This document shows, one piece after another, positions 7,086 to 15,571 of a stretch of 40,699 nucleotides of DNA (its first letter is position 1; each line of letters opens with the position of its first letter). Made by a program: the position numbers and the translations under genes. Source of the DNA: SURF-24 sp964537965 (GTDB lineage Bacteria > Bacteroidota > Ignavibacteria > Ignavibacteriales > SURF-24). A model generated the notes under the pieces. That model saw nothing but the letters and a program-made list of their open reading frames with translations, had not been told where the DNA came from and ran no database searches. The DNA is taken from positions 1 to 40,699 of the forward strand of contig CAZIDB010000010.1 of NCBI GenBank assembly GCA_964537965.1, given 5' to 3'.

Positions 7086-8939
7086 TTAGTTCTCCATTAG
7101 TCCATGAATAACTTCGGCCAGATCGAGAATTACAACAACTTTACCGTCTCCCATAATAGTAGAACCGGCAATGCCATGTATGTTACCCAAATAACTGCCA
7201 AGAGATTTAATAACAACTTCTTTTTGACCAAGCAAAGAATCTACTTTTATACCAAATCTTTTTTCTGCAATACCAACAACAACAACATACTGCCATATTT
7301 TATTTTCACCGTTACCGGAAAGACGATACAATATTTTATCTACATCAACTAAAGGTAAAACGGAATCGCGAAGGTTTATTACTTCCTGTTTGTTAATTGT
7401 ATGAATCTGGTCATTATCCACTCTAACAACTTCAATAACGGAATTAAGCGGAATTACAACAGTCTCCTTGTTAATATCAACAAGAAGTCCCTGTATAATA
7501 GCCAGGGTAAGCGGGAGCTTGATAATTATTTTAGTTCCTTTACCGGTTTCAGATTCAATATTAATAATGCCACGCAGCTTGGAAATATTTGTCTTAACGA
7601 CGTCCATTCCAACACCACGACCCGAAATATTTGTTACTTTTTCTGCAGTTGAAAATCCGGGCAGAAAGATAATGTTAAATGCATCCTGTTTTGTTAATTC
7701 TTTGGCTTTTTCCTTGGTAAGGATTCCCTTCTCAACAGCCTTTTCCTTAAGCTTTTCCGGGTCCATACCTTTGCCGTCATCTTCAACTGTAATTATTATA
7801 TTATTCCCCTCATGTTCGGCAGACAGTGTAATTGTTCCTTTTTCAGTTTTTCCGCTGTTAGCTCTTATTTCTGGTGTTTCAATACCATGATCAATTGAAT
7901 TTCTAACAAGGTGAACAAGCGGATCATTGATTTCTTCAATCAGGGTTTTATCAAGTTCGGTTTCTTCACCTTTAATTAAAAGCTGAATATCTTTTTGTGT
8001 TTCTTTACTAAGGTCGCGGACGAGTCTGGGAAATTTATTAAATACTTTACCAATTTTAATCATTCTTGTTTTCATTACAGCAAGCTGTAGTTCGGTAGTC
8101 ATAAGGTCTATATGCCTTGAAGTCTCTGCAAGATCGCGCGTTATTTTTGCTCCTTCATATTCTGTTGATGCTTCGTGATAAATCTGGCTAAGCCTGTTTC
8201 TACCAAGCACAAGCTCAGAGACAATATTTACAAGATCATCAAGACGATCTACATCAACACGGATTGTGTTATCACCTTTCTTATGAGCAGACTCAATAAT
8301 TTTTTCCTGCCTGGATGTTTCTGTTTTTTGTTCTATCGGCTGGGTTTCAGTAACAGGCACTTCTTTTATATTACCGGCAGTGGTTTTTTCTTTTTCAACA
8401 TCCTTAATTTCCGGCACCGCAATATCCTGATCCTTCGCAAGGGCTTTAAGATTTTCCTCAAAAGAAATTGCAGCTATCTCAGTTTCCGACAACTCTTCTT
8501 CACGTTTACCGCTTTTCGCTTCGATATTCTTAAGAATATCCTCGAGCATTTCAATTGCATCCTGGACATTTACATCTTCATTCTTATGTTCTTCAATATG
8601 AAAAAGGAGTTCCTTTAATTTATCATACGCCTGCAGAATTCCGTCCATCATTTCTTCGTCAAGAATAACCTCAGCTTTTCTTAGCTTGTTAAGCAGATCT
8701 TCAGCCCGATGAGTTAGCTTCATCATTTTTTCAAGTCCAAGAAATCCCGATGTACCTTTTACAGTATGGTATGAACGGAAAATCTGGTTGAGCAGATCAA
8801 TATCCTGCGGTTTGTTTTCAAGTTCAACAAGGTCTAAGTCCAATTTTTCAAGAATTTCTTTTGTTTCTACAACAAAGCTGTCAAATATTTCCTTCATATC
8901 AGGATCATTTAACATTGCGTATTTGTCCTGGTCATTCAT
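7086..8939 (-). CDS. cheA: Chemotaxis histidine kinase CheA (apparently without P2)
   Basis: CheA autophosphorylates in receptor arrays and donates phosphate to CheY and CheB. Domain order in 617 residues: P1/Hpt at about 10-125 with phospho-His58 in YHTVKGTSGFLG; a charged linker at about 130-220; P3 dimerisation (RVDVDRLDDLVNIVSELVLG); P4 ATPase with the N box (LVRNSIDHGIE), G1 (VEDDGKGMD) and G2 (GRGVGMDVVKT); then P5, a CheW-like domain to the end. The linker looks too low-complexity for a P2 CheY/CheB-docking domain, so phosphotransfer probably occurs directly from P1. It lies 6 nt after cheZ and abuts cheB. Confidence 0.97.
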   Translation of the reverse strand: MNDQDKYAMLNDPDMKEIFDSFVVETKEILEKLDLDLVELENKPQDIDLLNQIFRSYHTVKGTSGFLGLEKMMKLTHRAEDLLNKLRKAEVILDEEMMDGILQAYDKLKELLFHIEEHKNEDVNVQDAIEMLEDILKNIEAKSGKREEELSETEIAAISFEENLKALAKDQDIAVPEIKDVEKEKTTAGNIKEVPVTETQPIEQKTETSRQEKIIESAHKKGDNTIRVDVDRLDDLVNIVSELVLGRNRLSQIYHEASTEYEGAKITRDLAETSRHIDLMTTELQLAVMKTRMIKIGKVFNKFPRLVRDLSKETQKDIQLLIKGEETELDKTLIEEINDPLVHLVRNSIDHGIETPEIRANSGKTEKGTITLSAEHEGNNIIITVEDDGKGMDPEKLKEKAVEKGILTKEKAKELTKQDAFNIIFLPGFSTAEKVTNISGRGVGMDVVKTNISKLRGIINIESETGKGTKIIIKLPLTLAIIQGLLVDINKETVVIPLNSVIEVVRVDNDQIHTINKQEVINLRDSVLPLVDVDKILYRLSGNGENKIWQYVVVVGIAEKRFGIKVDSLLGQKEVVIKSLGSYLGNIHGIAGSTIMGDGKVVVILDLAEVIHGLMEN

Positions 8940-8945
8940 ATTTTT

Positions 8946-9713
8946 TTACTTAAATAGTTTATCAATTTCTTCCTGGGAGGTTTTTGCAGATCTTTGATTT
9001 AACAGGTCATCTGCAACTTGTTGTTTGCTTGCACCATCATAGTATGATGCGTTAGAATCAAAAGTAGAAGTATCTGTATGAATCACTTTCAGACTTTTTA
9101 ATTCATCTGCTAAATCCGCTTGTTCAATATTCATAATTATTGAAGTAAGCGCATTGTGAACAGATTCAATTAGATGGTTAACGGCAGCTAATTGCTGCGC
9201 AGTAATATCCTGTACCTGGAGAGATAAAGTAATTTTATAAGAATCGTCGTTAACAAGGTTCAGGTTTTCCTGTACTTTTTTAATTGAGTTTTGAGAATCG
9301 GGCTCAAGTAAAATTTCATCCAATAATTTAATTGCTTCGATATTACCGGAGAGAGACTTTTTAAGGGCTTCAAGTTTAGCGAGCTTTGTTTCTTCTTTTT
9401 TGAAGAGTTCATTAATTATACTGTTGGATTGGTTAATCCTTTCGGAAATCTGGTCTACAAGATCGAGAATTTCTGTTGTTGCAAGCTCGTTTGCGCTGGT
9501 TACGTTATAAATATGATTTGATGCCTGGGGCATTTTTGTTGTGCTTTCGGCAATAGATGAATTAATATTTTCAAGTAAAGGAACCACGTCCTTCATAAAT
9601 TCTGTAAGGCTTTGTACAATCGGAACTACTTTTTCTACAAATCTGAAAATCGATTTTAAGTCATTCAATTTTTCAAACAGGGTGCTCATGTTATTGTTGC
9701 TTGATGTTATCAT
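8946..9713 (-). CDS. cheZ: CheZ-family CheY-phosphate phosphatase
   Basis: CheZ dephosphorylates CheY-P by inserting a glutamine into its active site. The 255-residue protein is mostly long helices, as in the CheZ four-helix hairpin. The diagnostic motif is LQVQDITAQQLAAVNHLIESV, with Asp169 and Gln173 in the D-x3-Q spacing of the catalytic pair in E. coli CheZ (Asp143/Gln147). The C-terminal end, TSQEEIDKLFK, is the expected CheY-binding amphipathic peptide. It also resembles the FliM N-terminal SQ-x-EIDxLL peptide that binds CheY-P. The start at 9713 has AGAGGT about 6 nt upstream. It sits between cheY and cheA. Confidence 0.88.
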   Translation of the reverse strand: MITSSNNNMSTLFEKLNDLKSIFRFVEKVVPIVQSLTEFMKDVVPLLENINSSIAESTTKMPQASNHIYNVTSANELATTEILDLVDQISERINQSNSIINELFKKEETKLAKLEALKKSLSGNIEAIKLLDEILLEPDSQNSIKKVQENLNLVNDDSYKITLSLQVQDITAQQLAAVNHLIESVHNALTSIIMNIEQADLADELKSLKVIHTDTSTFDSNASYYDGASKQQVADDLLNQRSAKTSQEEIDKLFK

Positions 9714-9724
9714 ATTTTTACCTC

Positions 9725-10105
9725 TTAAGCTATAGCTGCTAATACTTGATCAATTTTTTCTTTGAGCACCTGCGGTGTAAAAGGTTTTACAACATAGTTG
9801 TTCACTTTAGCCTGAAGCGCTTCAATGATATCTTCTTTAACGCCGCGTGTTGTAACCATTAATATCGGCGTCTTTTCAAGAGCAGGATCGCTGCGGATGG
9901 CTCTGGTTAGCTCCAATCCTGATAATACCGGCATATTCCAATCCGTTATTATAAAATTTATTGTGTTATCGGAGACTAATCTTGTCAGCGCTTCTTTACC
10001 ATCGGAGGCTTCAATAAAATTATTATAACCAAGGTTTTTAAGAGAGTTGGTTACAATTCTGCGCATTGTAACAGAATCATCAACGACTAAGAATTTTAAA
10101 TCCAT
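9725..10105 (-). CDS. cheY: Chemotaxis response regulator CheY
   Basis: CheY is a single-domain receiver that, when phosphorylated by CheA, binds the motor switch. The 126 residues hold LVVDDSVTMRRIV, the acceptor Asp in FIITDWNMPVLSGLEL, the conserved Thr/Ser in ILMVTTRGVKEDI, and the Lys in VVKPFTPQVL. The WNMP-x4-GLEL sequence is a strong match to true CheY rather than a generic receiver. An AGGAAG ribosome site lies about 5 nt upstream of the ATG. Its neighbour cheZ is its expected phosphatase. Confidence 0.95.
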   Translation of the reverse strand: MDLKFLVVDDSVTMRRIVTNSLKNLGYNNFIEASDGKEALTRLVSDNTINFIITDWNMPVLSGLELTRAIRSDPALEKTPILMVTTRGVKEDIIEALQAKVNNYVVKPFTPQVLKEKIDQVLAAIA

Positions 10106-10118
10106 ATTTACTTCCTCA

Positions 10119-10484
10119 TCAATTTAGATATTTTGATACTTCATACTGAATTCTTTTAGGATCGAAGGGTTTGATAATATAAGAATTTGCCCCTGAAGCT
10201 AAACCCTTTTCAACATCCCCTTCTTTAGATAAAGATGAAAGAATAATAATAGGAATATCTTTAAATCTTTCATCCTGTCTTATTGTTTTAATAAGTTCAT
10301 AACCGTCAAGGTTGGGCATATTAAGGTCTGTAATTACAAGGTCAATATTACTTTGAGGCAGCTTTTCAATTGCTTCCATACCATCAGAAGCTGCAATAAC
10401 TTCGTAACCACGTATACTTAAGGCAATACTAACAAATTTCCTTATTGTCGGCGAATCGTCTGCTATTAAAATCACTCTTGCCAT
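10119..10484 (-). CDS. Second CheY-like single-domain response regulator
   Basis: This is a stand-alone receiver domain (121 residues) with VILIADDSPTIRKFV, the acceptor Asp in LVITDLNMPNLDGYEL, the switch Ser in IIILSSLSKEGD, and the Lys in YIIKPFDPKRI. The ATG at 10484 is chosen because GGAG (10492-10495) lies 7 nt before it; a TTG at 10487 would be only 4 nt away. It is less CheY-like than its neighbour (LNMPNLDGYEL, SSLSKEGD). It could act as a phosphate sink, as a regulator of CheR/CheB, or in another output. Location between cheR and cheY places it in the chemotaxis operon. Confidence 0.92.
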   Translation of the reverse strand: MARVILIADDSPTIRKFVSIALSIRGYEVIAASDGMEAIEKLPQSNIDLVITDLNMPNLDGYELIKTIRQDERFKDIPIIILSSLSKEGDVEKGLASGANSYIIKPFDPKRIQYEVSKYLN

Positions 10485-10487
10485 CAA

Positions 10488-11387
10488 CTACTCCTTTTTA
10501 TATCCAATAGTTTTCGGATAACTAATAAGTTTAAATGCTTTGGAAATCCCATGAAGAGTCTCGGAATAACCGATAAATAAGTAGCCACTTTTATTTAATG
10601 CATCATATAAGCGGGATATAACTTTTATTTTTGCTTTCACATCAAAATAGATTAAAACATTGGCGCAGAAGATGACATCAAAGTTTATCATTGATTTCAT
10701 TGCCAGGTCATCAAACAGATTCAGGAATTTAAAACTAACGTTCTGCTTTATTTTACTATCAATTTCATAGTAGCCGTTGTTGGATTTGAAATATTTTTTA
10801 AGGTAATAGGCTGGCGCATTACGTATTGAATAATCCCGGTACAATCCTTTTTTTGCGGTATCAAGGACAACATGATTTATATCCGTGCCCACAATTTCAT
10901 ATTCAAGGTTGGGGTATTTGGGCTTCAGCATTTCATTTAAGATAATTGCAATTGAGTATGCTTCTTCGCCCGATGAAGATGCGGCGCTCCATATTCTTAT
11001 TTTATTATTCAGTTTCCCTTTATTTGCCAGTACATCAGGAATTACATTTGTAACAAGCGCATCAAGCTGCGGCTGGTTACGGAAGAAATAAGTCTCGTTT
11101 ATTGTAATTGCTTCAAAAAGATATTTCTGTTCGTTAATCTTATCTGATCCGAATTTTACATACTCAAGGTATTTTTCGTATTCTGTAATTCCAACATAAC
11201 CCATGCGTTTAAGCAACCTGCTTTCAAGAAGATATTTTTTATTATCCTGGAAGTAGATTCCGCACAAATTATAGATATACACTCTCCACTCTTCAAAAGC
11301 TTTATCAGACAGGACCGCATCATTTTTGGGTCTGAATGATCCGACAAAATTTTGAGGAGAAGAAGAAGCAGTATTTTGATTTAACAT
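10488..11387 (-). CDS. cheR: Chemotaxis protein methyltransferase CheR
   Basis: CheR uses S-adenosylmethionine to methylate receptor glutamates. The 299 residues include the helical N-terminal domain (DNKKYLLESRLLKRM, then TINETYFFRNQPQLDAL) and the SAM-binding domain (IRIWSAASSSGEEAYSIAIIL, IVGTDINHVVLDTAKKGLY, VIFCANVLIYFD). The family usually has SAASTGEEPYS; here SSSGEEAYS is a mild variant. The final stretch (GYLFIGYSETLHGISKAFKLI) is typical. It has no C-terminal pentapeptide-binding TPR extension. It lies 23 nt after the HEAT-repeat gene. Confidence 0.96.
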   Translation of the reverse strand: MLNQNTASSSPQNFVGSFRPKNDAVLSDKAFEEWRVYIYNLCGIYFQDNKKYLLESRLLKRMGYVGITEYEKYLEYVKFGSDKINEQKYLFEAITINETYFFRNQPQLDALVTNVIPDVLANKGKLNNKIRIWSAASSSGEEAYSIAIILNEMLKPKYPNLEYEIVGTDINHVVLDTAKKGLYRDYSIRNAPAYYLKKYFKSNNGYYEIDSKIKQNVSFKFLNLFDDLAMKSMINFDVIFCANVLIYFDVKAKIKVISRLYDALNKSGYLFIGYSETLHGISKAFKLISYPKTIGYKKE

Positions 11388-11410
11388 TCAGTTAACCTTT
11401 GATATTTAGT

Positions 11411-12787
11411 TTAACATCCTCTTTGATTTAAAACAATCAAAGCGCGCTCTTGAACCATTTCATCATCATCGTTTGCAAGATTTTTCAACGCCTCGGTAGA
11501 TTCCTCGCTATTAATTCCTTCGAGAATTTCGATTAACCTTAAGCGATTCCAAACGTTGTTATCACAGCTCATTATATCTATAAAAACAAAAGCTGATGAA
11601 ACATCAATTGAAAAGATAAGTTCTGTAACTATCCTTCTTATTTCCTCATCGGAATGAGATAAAAGATCAGTTAATGACGTGCACAGGTTATGTGTTTCCA
11701 TTTTAGATAAAAAGTTAAATACATCTCCCGGCGCAGAATTTACAAATTCAAGTGTCATTTCCAATAGCGGTTTTAGATTAACCGCGTTTAATTTTAAATG
11801 ACCGATTACTTCCGTATAAAAAACTTTCTTGTTACTGTAAAAATTGCTTTTGATATTGTCGTCTATTTCCGGGTCAAATCCATATATCTTATAACATGCG
11901 TCGTAGATTTCTTTATCTTTAAAAAACTCAAGCAGGTAAGATGCGTTCTTCTGGTATGTAATTTCAGAATAGAGCAGTGTATTTAATATTGCATGCTTAA
12001 TGCTTTCCTCATACGGAATATCAAGTGAAAATTTTTCTTTTAAACTTTTAATTGAGGAAACAGCAGCCCAGGTAAGCGGTGGCTGGATATTACTTAATTC
12101 AGACTGAAGGAAGAAAAACGTGCTTTCATCTCCAATTCTTCCAAGAATTTCCAGCATAGAAAACTTTGTAAGATCATCAGAACTTTCATAGTGGCTTTTA
12201 ACAAATTCAAGCGCTTTTTCATCTCCCATTTTTCCAACGGCATCAACAATTGTCGGGCGGTATAATTCGCTCTTATCATAAAAGGAAATTATTTCATCAA
12301 GGTAATTAGTAGCTTCAATATTACCAAGGGCTTCAATGCAGGCCAATATAACATTTTCATTCTGTATTTCATTAAGTAGTTTTACAATTGCATCAGCAGG
12401 TTCATTGCTGCCAATCAGGCCTAAAATATCAACAAGAAATTTTTTATCATCATCATCACCTTTGGGAATAAAAGAAAGCATTGCAGCAATAGAAGAAGTT
12501 CCTCTTTTCAGCAACACCTCTCCGACAAAATTACGAATAGAAATTTCCGGTGAAGCGATATATTCAACTATATATTCGGCAATTTTATTATTTGCATTGT
12601 AAATAAGGGCAAGGCTCACCGTATCTCTAACCCCGGTATCAGGATCGGAAATCATTGAGCAAATAAGTTTTGCTGTATCATCACTCATTTCTTCAGATAA
12701 AAATCTTTCAACAGCCTGGCGTCTTACAGCTGCATCTTCAGATTTGATTGATTGAATTTCTTTTTCAGTTAATCCAGAAGTTGACAT
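11411..12787 (-). CDS. HEAT-repeat protein heading the chemotaxis operon
   Basis: This is a 458-residue soluble alpha-solenoid with no signal peptide or membrane segment. Repeated two-helix units of about 31-37 residues are visible, for example SEDAAVRRQAVERFLSEE, DPDTGVRDTVSLALIYN, NENVILACIEALGNIEA and DDLTKFSMLEILGRIGDES, and again near the end (NVWNRLRLIEILEGINS, DDEMVQERALIVLNQRG). The ATG at 12787 is chosen because AGAGGA (12794-12799) lies 6 nt upstream; the frame is open to 12925 but the added residues look non-coding. HEAT proteins are scaffolds, and this one precedes cheR by 23 nt. It could organise the chemotaxis complex or regulate CheR. No known che gene name fits. Confidence 0.88.
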   Translation of the reverse strand: MSTSGLTEKEIQSIKSEDAAVRRQAVERFLSEEMSDDTAKLICSMISDPDTGVRDTVSLALIYNANNKIAEYIVEYIASPEISIRNFVGEVLLKRGTSSIAAMLSFIPKGDDDDKKFLVDILGLIGSNEPADAIVKLLNEIQNENVILACIEALGNIEATNYLDEIISFYDKSELYRPTIVDAVGKMGDEKALEFVKSHYESSDDLTKFSMLEILGRIGDESTFFFLQSELSNIQPPLTWAAVSSIKSLKEKFSLDIPYEESIKHAILNTLLYSEITYQKNASYLLEFFKDKEIYDACYKIYGFDPEIDDNIKSNFYSNKKVFYTEVIGHLKLNAVNLKPLLEMTLEFVNSAPGDVFNFLSKMETHNLCTSLTDLLSHSDEEIRRIVTELIFSIDVSSAFVFIDIMSCDNNVWNRLRLIEILEGINSEESTEALKNLANDDDEMVQERALIVLNQRGC

Positions 12788-13090
12788 TAATGGTCCTCTT
12801 AAATGAAATGATCTGGCTAAATCTTTTAATATTATCGGTAAAATTTGAATTTCTTCGAGAGGTAAAACAATAATAATGCCCGTTTTTTTTGATTTTTTTT
12901 CTGATTTTCCTGAGACGTTCTGCATAATATTAGCCAGAAGAAGAATAATGTATAGTTGCTTTCTTAAGAAAATGAATCTTCGGAATTAACCTTTAAAAAT
13001 TTATTCCGGAAAAGTAAAGCCGTCTTTCCTTAAAAGTAAATAATATCATAAGAATTTCGGGAAGCAGATTAACGAAAGAGGAATTTCAAT
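12788..13090 (-). other. 303-bp intergenic region upstream of the chemotaxis operon
   Basis: No gene is seen here if the HEAT gene starts at 12787. The region holds its ribosome site (12794-12799) and a sigma-28-like -10 (12832-12839). It also holds an inverted repeat CGGAAT/ATTCCG (12981-12986 and 13003-13008), which may be a weak terminator or operator after the 112-residue gene. TTCTTAAGAA at 12961-12970 is palindromic. Confidence 0.5.
12832..12839 (-). promoter_or_regulatory. Sigma-28-like -10 element before the HEAT/che operon
   Basis: The minus strand reads ACCGATAA, seven of eight matches to the sigma-28 -10 GCCGATAA. It lies 45 nt from the ATG at 12787, a sensible leader length. The expected TAAA is not found 15 nt upstream (TCGA instead), so this is weaker than the four TAAA-N15 promoters elsewhere in the window. 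Confidence 0.35.
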
Positions 13091-13429
13091 TTACTTGTTT
13101 CTAACCGTTCTGCGGGAATAGAACGTGGAAAGATTATTTAAATGAATTATCGTTTGAATGAGTATGTTAAGACTTGTTGCAAGAGTTAAAAACGCACCGA
13201 TATAAATAAAAGTCGGATTAAAATTAACAAAGCCGTATAACATTAAACCAACACCGATTAATAAAGCGAGCGCAATAAACGAGATCAGTGAATTGGAAAG
13301 TTGTTTACCACTCAATTTTTTCAGCAATGGTTTTATCCCTGTGTAAAAATAATTTATTAAAGAAGTTTTTTGATTAAGATCTATTCTAACTTTCCGGTTC
13401 CGTAACTTTCTTTGTAACCTCAATTCCAA
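13091..13429 (-). CDS. Small two-TM membrane protein, unknown function
   Basis: This is a product of up to 112 residues with a basic N-terminus and two hydrophobic segments, about residues 48-68 (SFIALALLIGVGLMLYGFV) and 73-95 (FIYIGAFLTLATSLNILIQTI), followed by a basic tail (YSRRTVRNK). There is no ATG in the early part; the longest frame begins at a TTG (13429) inside the regulator gene, overlapping it by 44 bp, and a TTG at 13423 is equally possible. The start is therefore uncertain. No family is recognised. The overlap with the sigma-54 activator suggests co-transcription. Confidence 0.6.
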   Translation of the reverse strand: MELRLQRKLRNRKVRIDLNQKTSLINYFYTGIKPLLKKLSGKQLSNSLISFIALALLIGVGLMLYGFVNFNPTFIYIGAFLTLATSLNILIQTIIHLNNLSTFYSRRTVRNK

Positions 13430-14792
13430 GCTGAGTCATCCGGTACCTTAGTTTTGAGCGGGATAACCCAAGCACCTTAGCTGCTTTAACCTGGTTTCCC
13501 TTTGTAATATCAAGCGTTTTCAATATTAAAGTTTTTATTACGGAATCTATTGAGATACCTTCTTTAGGAATTTTAAGAGAGAAAATATCTTCATCTTTTG
13601 GTTTGGTTTTTACCTCTTCAACAAGGAAACCGAAATGTTTTATTTTTAACTCGTCGCCATCCATCATAAGTATTGCCCGTTCCATAACATTACGCAGTTC
13701 GCGTACATTACCTTTCCAATATTGTTCTTCTAATAATTTTAAGACTTCCGGTTCAATACCTTTTATCTGTTTAAAGAATTTCTGGGCAAATTCGTTCATA
13801 AAGGAATAAACGAGCATTGGTATATCCTCTTTACGTTCGCGTAAAGGTGGAATAGTTATTCTTGCAACATTAAGCCTGTAAAAAAGATCTTCCCTGAAAT
13901 TTCCTTTCTGTACTTCATTTTCAAGGTTTCTGTTTGTAGCAGCAAGAATTCTTACATCAACAGAAATTTCCTTTTCACCGCCAAGCCTGTAAAATTTCTT
14001 TTCCTGCAATACCCGTAAAAGTTTTACCTGAAGATCAAGACTCAACTCACCAATCTCATCCAATAAAATTGTACCGCCATTTGCAAGCTCAAATTTTCCA
14101 AGTTTTGTTTTTTGAGCAGCACCTGTAAAAGCTCCTTTTTCATGACCAAAGAGTTCGCTCTCGGCTAATTCCTTAGTAATAGTTGCACAGTTAACGGCTA
14201 CAAATATTTTATTTTTTCTTGGGCTAAGCTGATGAATATACCTTGCAAAAACTTCTTTACCGGTACCGCTTTCACCTTCAAGCAGTATAGTCGTATTCTC
14301 ACTTACAGCAAGTTTTTCTACTGCATTAAGAACTTTTAAAATCGGTTTGCTTCTACCAAAATACTCTCTTTCAATCTGAACATCCGGTGATAGAATTGCC
14401 TGGAATTTTACAACTTCAGATTTAAGGTCTAAATGAGAAGTTATTTTTTTTAGCGTCATGTTAAGCTGATCCATATCAATCGGCTTAAGTAAAAAATCGT
14501 ATGCTCCAAGTTTCATTGCATTAACTGCAATTTTAACATCAGCGTATCCTGTAATCATAACAACAGGTATGTTAGGAAAATCTTTCTGTAATACTTTTAA
14601 AATTTCCAGACCGTTATGAGTTGTAAGGTATATGTCCAGCAGAATGATATCAGGCTCGTAAACTTCAAGAATATTAAAAACCCTTGAAGCATCTTCGCAG
14701 GTTCTTATCTCGTAATTATTTTTTACAAGAATTCTTTCCAGGGCGGTGGCAAATAAATGGTCGTCATCTATAAGTAAAATTTTATATCCCAT
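13386..14792 (-). CDS. Sigma-54-dependent NtrC-family response regulator
   Basis: This activator drives sigma-54 promoters after phosphorylation. It has 468 residues from the ATG at 14792, which has AGGTGA about 5 nt upstream; a GTG at 14801 is the longer option. Domains: receiver (about 1-120, acceptor Asp53 in IILLDIYL); AAA+ with Walker A GESGTGKE near 172, the sigma-54-contacting GAFTGA loop near 218, Walker B TILLDEIGEL, and the R-finger region LFYRLNV; and a C-terminal Fis-type helix-turn-helix (NQVKAAKVLGLSRSKLRYRM). The upstream kinase gene overlaps it. By analogy with FlrC/FleR this may control flagellar class genes, but the sequence alone does not prove its targets. Confidence 0.96.
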   Translation of the reverse strand: MGYKILLIDDDHLFATALERILVKNNYEIRTCEDASRVFNILEVYEPDIILLDIYLTTHNGLEILKVLQKDFPNIPVVMITGYADVKIAVNAMKLGAYDFLLKPIDMDQLNMTLKKITSHLDLKSEVVKFQAILSPDVQIEREYFGRSKPILKVLNAVEKLAVSENTTILLEGESGTGKEVFARYIHQLSPRKNKIFVAVNCATITKELAESELFGHEKGAFTGAAQKTKLGKFELANGGTILLDEIGELSLDLQVKLLRVLQEKKFYRLGGEKEISVDVRILAATNRNLENEVQKGNFREDLFYRLNVARITIPPLRERKEDIPMLVYSFMNEFAQKFFKQIKGIEPEVLKLLEEQYWKGNVRELRNVMERAILMMDGDELKIKHFGFLVEEVKTKPKDEDIFSLKIPKEGISIDSVIKTLILKTLDITKGNQVKAAKVLGLSRSKLRYRMTQLGIEVTKKVTEPES

Positions 14793-14797
14793 AAAAA

Positions 14798-15499
14798 TCA
14801 CCTGTTATTTAATTCCGGAAAATCCACAAAGAACCTGGTTCCCTTTCCATACTGAGATTCAAAATAAATTTCTGCCTTATGTTCTTCCAAGAGTTTTTTA
14901 CATACACTTAATCCAATACCGGTTCCTGTTTTTTTACTTGTATAAAATTCTTTGAAAACGTTTTCTTTGTCGCTTTCTTTTATTCCAATGCCAAAATCTT
15001 CAATCACAAGCCGAATGATTGCTGAACCATTTTTTTCTGTTCTGGCTGTTTTTACAATAATGTTTCCGCCGTTGTTGCTTGCTTCTATAGCATTAGTGAG
15101 TAAGTTTAATATTACTTGTAGAATCTTATTCCTGTTTACAAATAACGGCACAATGTTTTCACCAAGCTGCTTATCAAACAGGATAGAGTTTTTGGTGGCA
15201 ACCGGATTAAGAATTACAATTGCCTGTTCAATTATTTCGTTAATGGAAGTAACTTCTTGTTCATCCATTGGTCTCCTGGAAAACTCAAGAATGTTCTCCA
15301 TCAGTTTTGTAATTCTTTCAAGGGCAACTTCGCAGGCAAGTATTATATCGTAGCTTTCTTTATCAACGTTTTCGGAATAAACTTTAAGGAAATGCAGATT
15401 TAATTTAAGAACAGAGAGCGGATTCCTGATTTCATGGGACAGTGTAGCAGCTAATTTGCCGAGCAGTTCCAACTTATTACTTTGTATATCTGTTTCCAT
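14798..15499 (-). CDS. NtrB/FlrB-like sensor histidine kinase without a sensor domain
   Basis: This is a 233-residue cytosolic kinase consisting only of the catalytic core. HisKA carries His22 in LSHEIRNPLSVLKLNL. HATPase_c has an N box (NLLTNAIEAS), G1 (IEDFGIGIKE) and G2 (GTGIGLSVCKKLLEE). There is no PAS, GAF or membrane segment, so the input must come from a protein partner, as for flagellar kinases that read assembly state. Its stop overlaps the alternative start of the NtrC-type regulator, forming a clear two-component operon. The 195-bp gap upstream contains a short hairpin (15572-15586). Confidence 0.94.
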   Translation of the reverse strand: METDIQSNKLELLGKLAATLSHEIRNPLSVLKLNLHFLKVYSENVDKESYDIILACEVALERITKLMENILEFSRRPMDEQEVTSINEIIEQAIVILNPVATKNSILFDKQLGENIVPLFVNRNKILQVILNLLTNAIEASNNGGNIIVKTARTEKNGSAIIRLVIEDFGIGIKESDKENVFKEFYTSKKTGTGIGLSVCKKLLEEHKAEIYFESQYGKGTRFFVDFPELNNR

Positions 15500-15571
15500 T
15501 TATACTTCTATTCTACAAGATTTTATTTTTCCGTCCAAATTTATAAATATTTATCAAAAAATTAAACGGAA

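Noticed and set aside
9964..9971. TTATCGGA inside cheY resembling a sigma-28 -10 on the minus strand
   Set aside because: There is no TAAA at 15 nt, and it lies inside a coding region with no gene start nearby. Similar isolated TTATCG hits inside glycosyltransferase genes were dropped for the same reason.
12788..12925. N-terminal extension of the HEAT-repeat protein (46 more residues)
   Set aside because: The ATG at 12787 has a well-spaced AGAGGA. The extension is hydrophobic, unlike HEAT helices, and covers the sigma-28-like -10.
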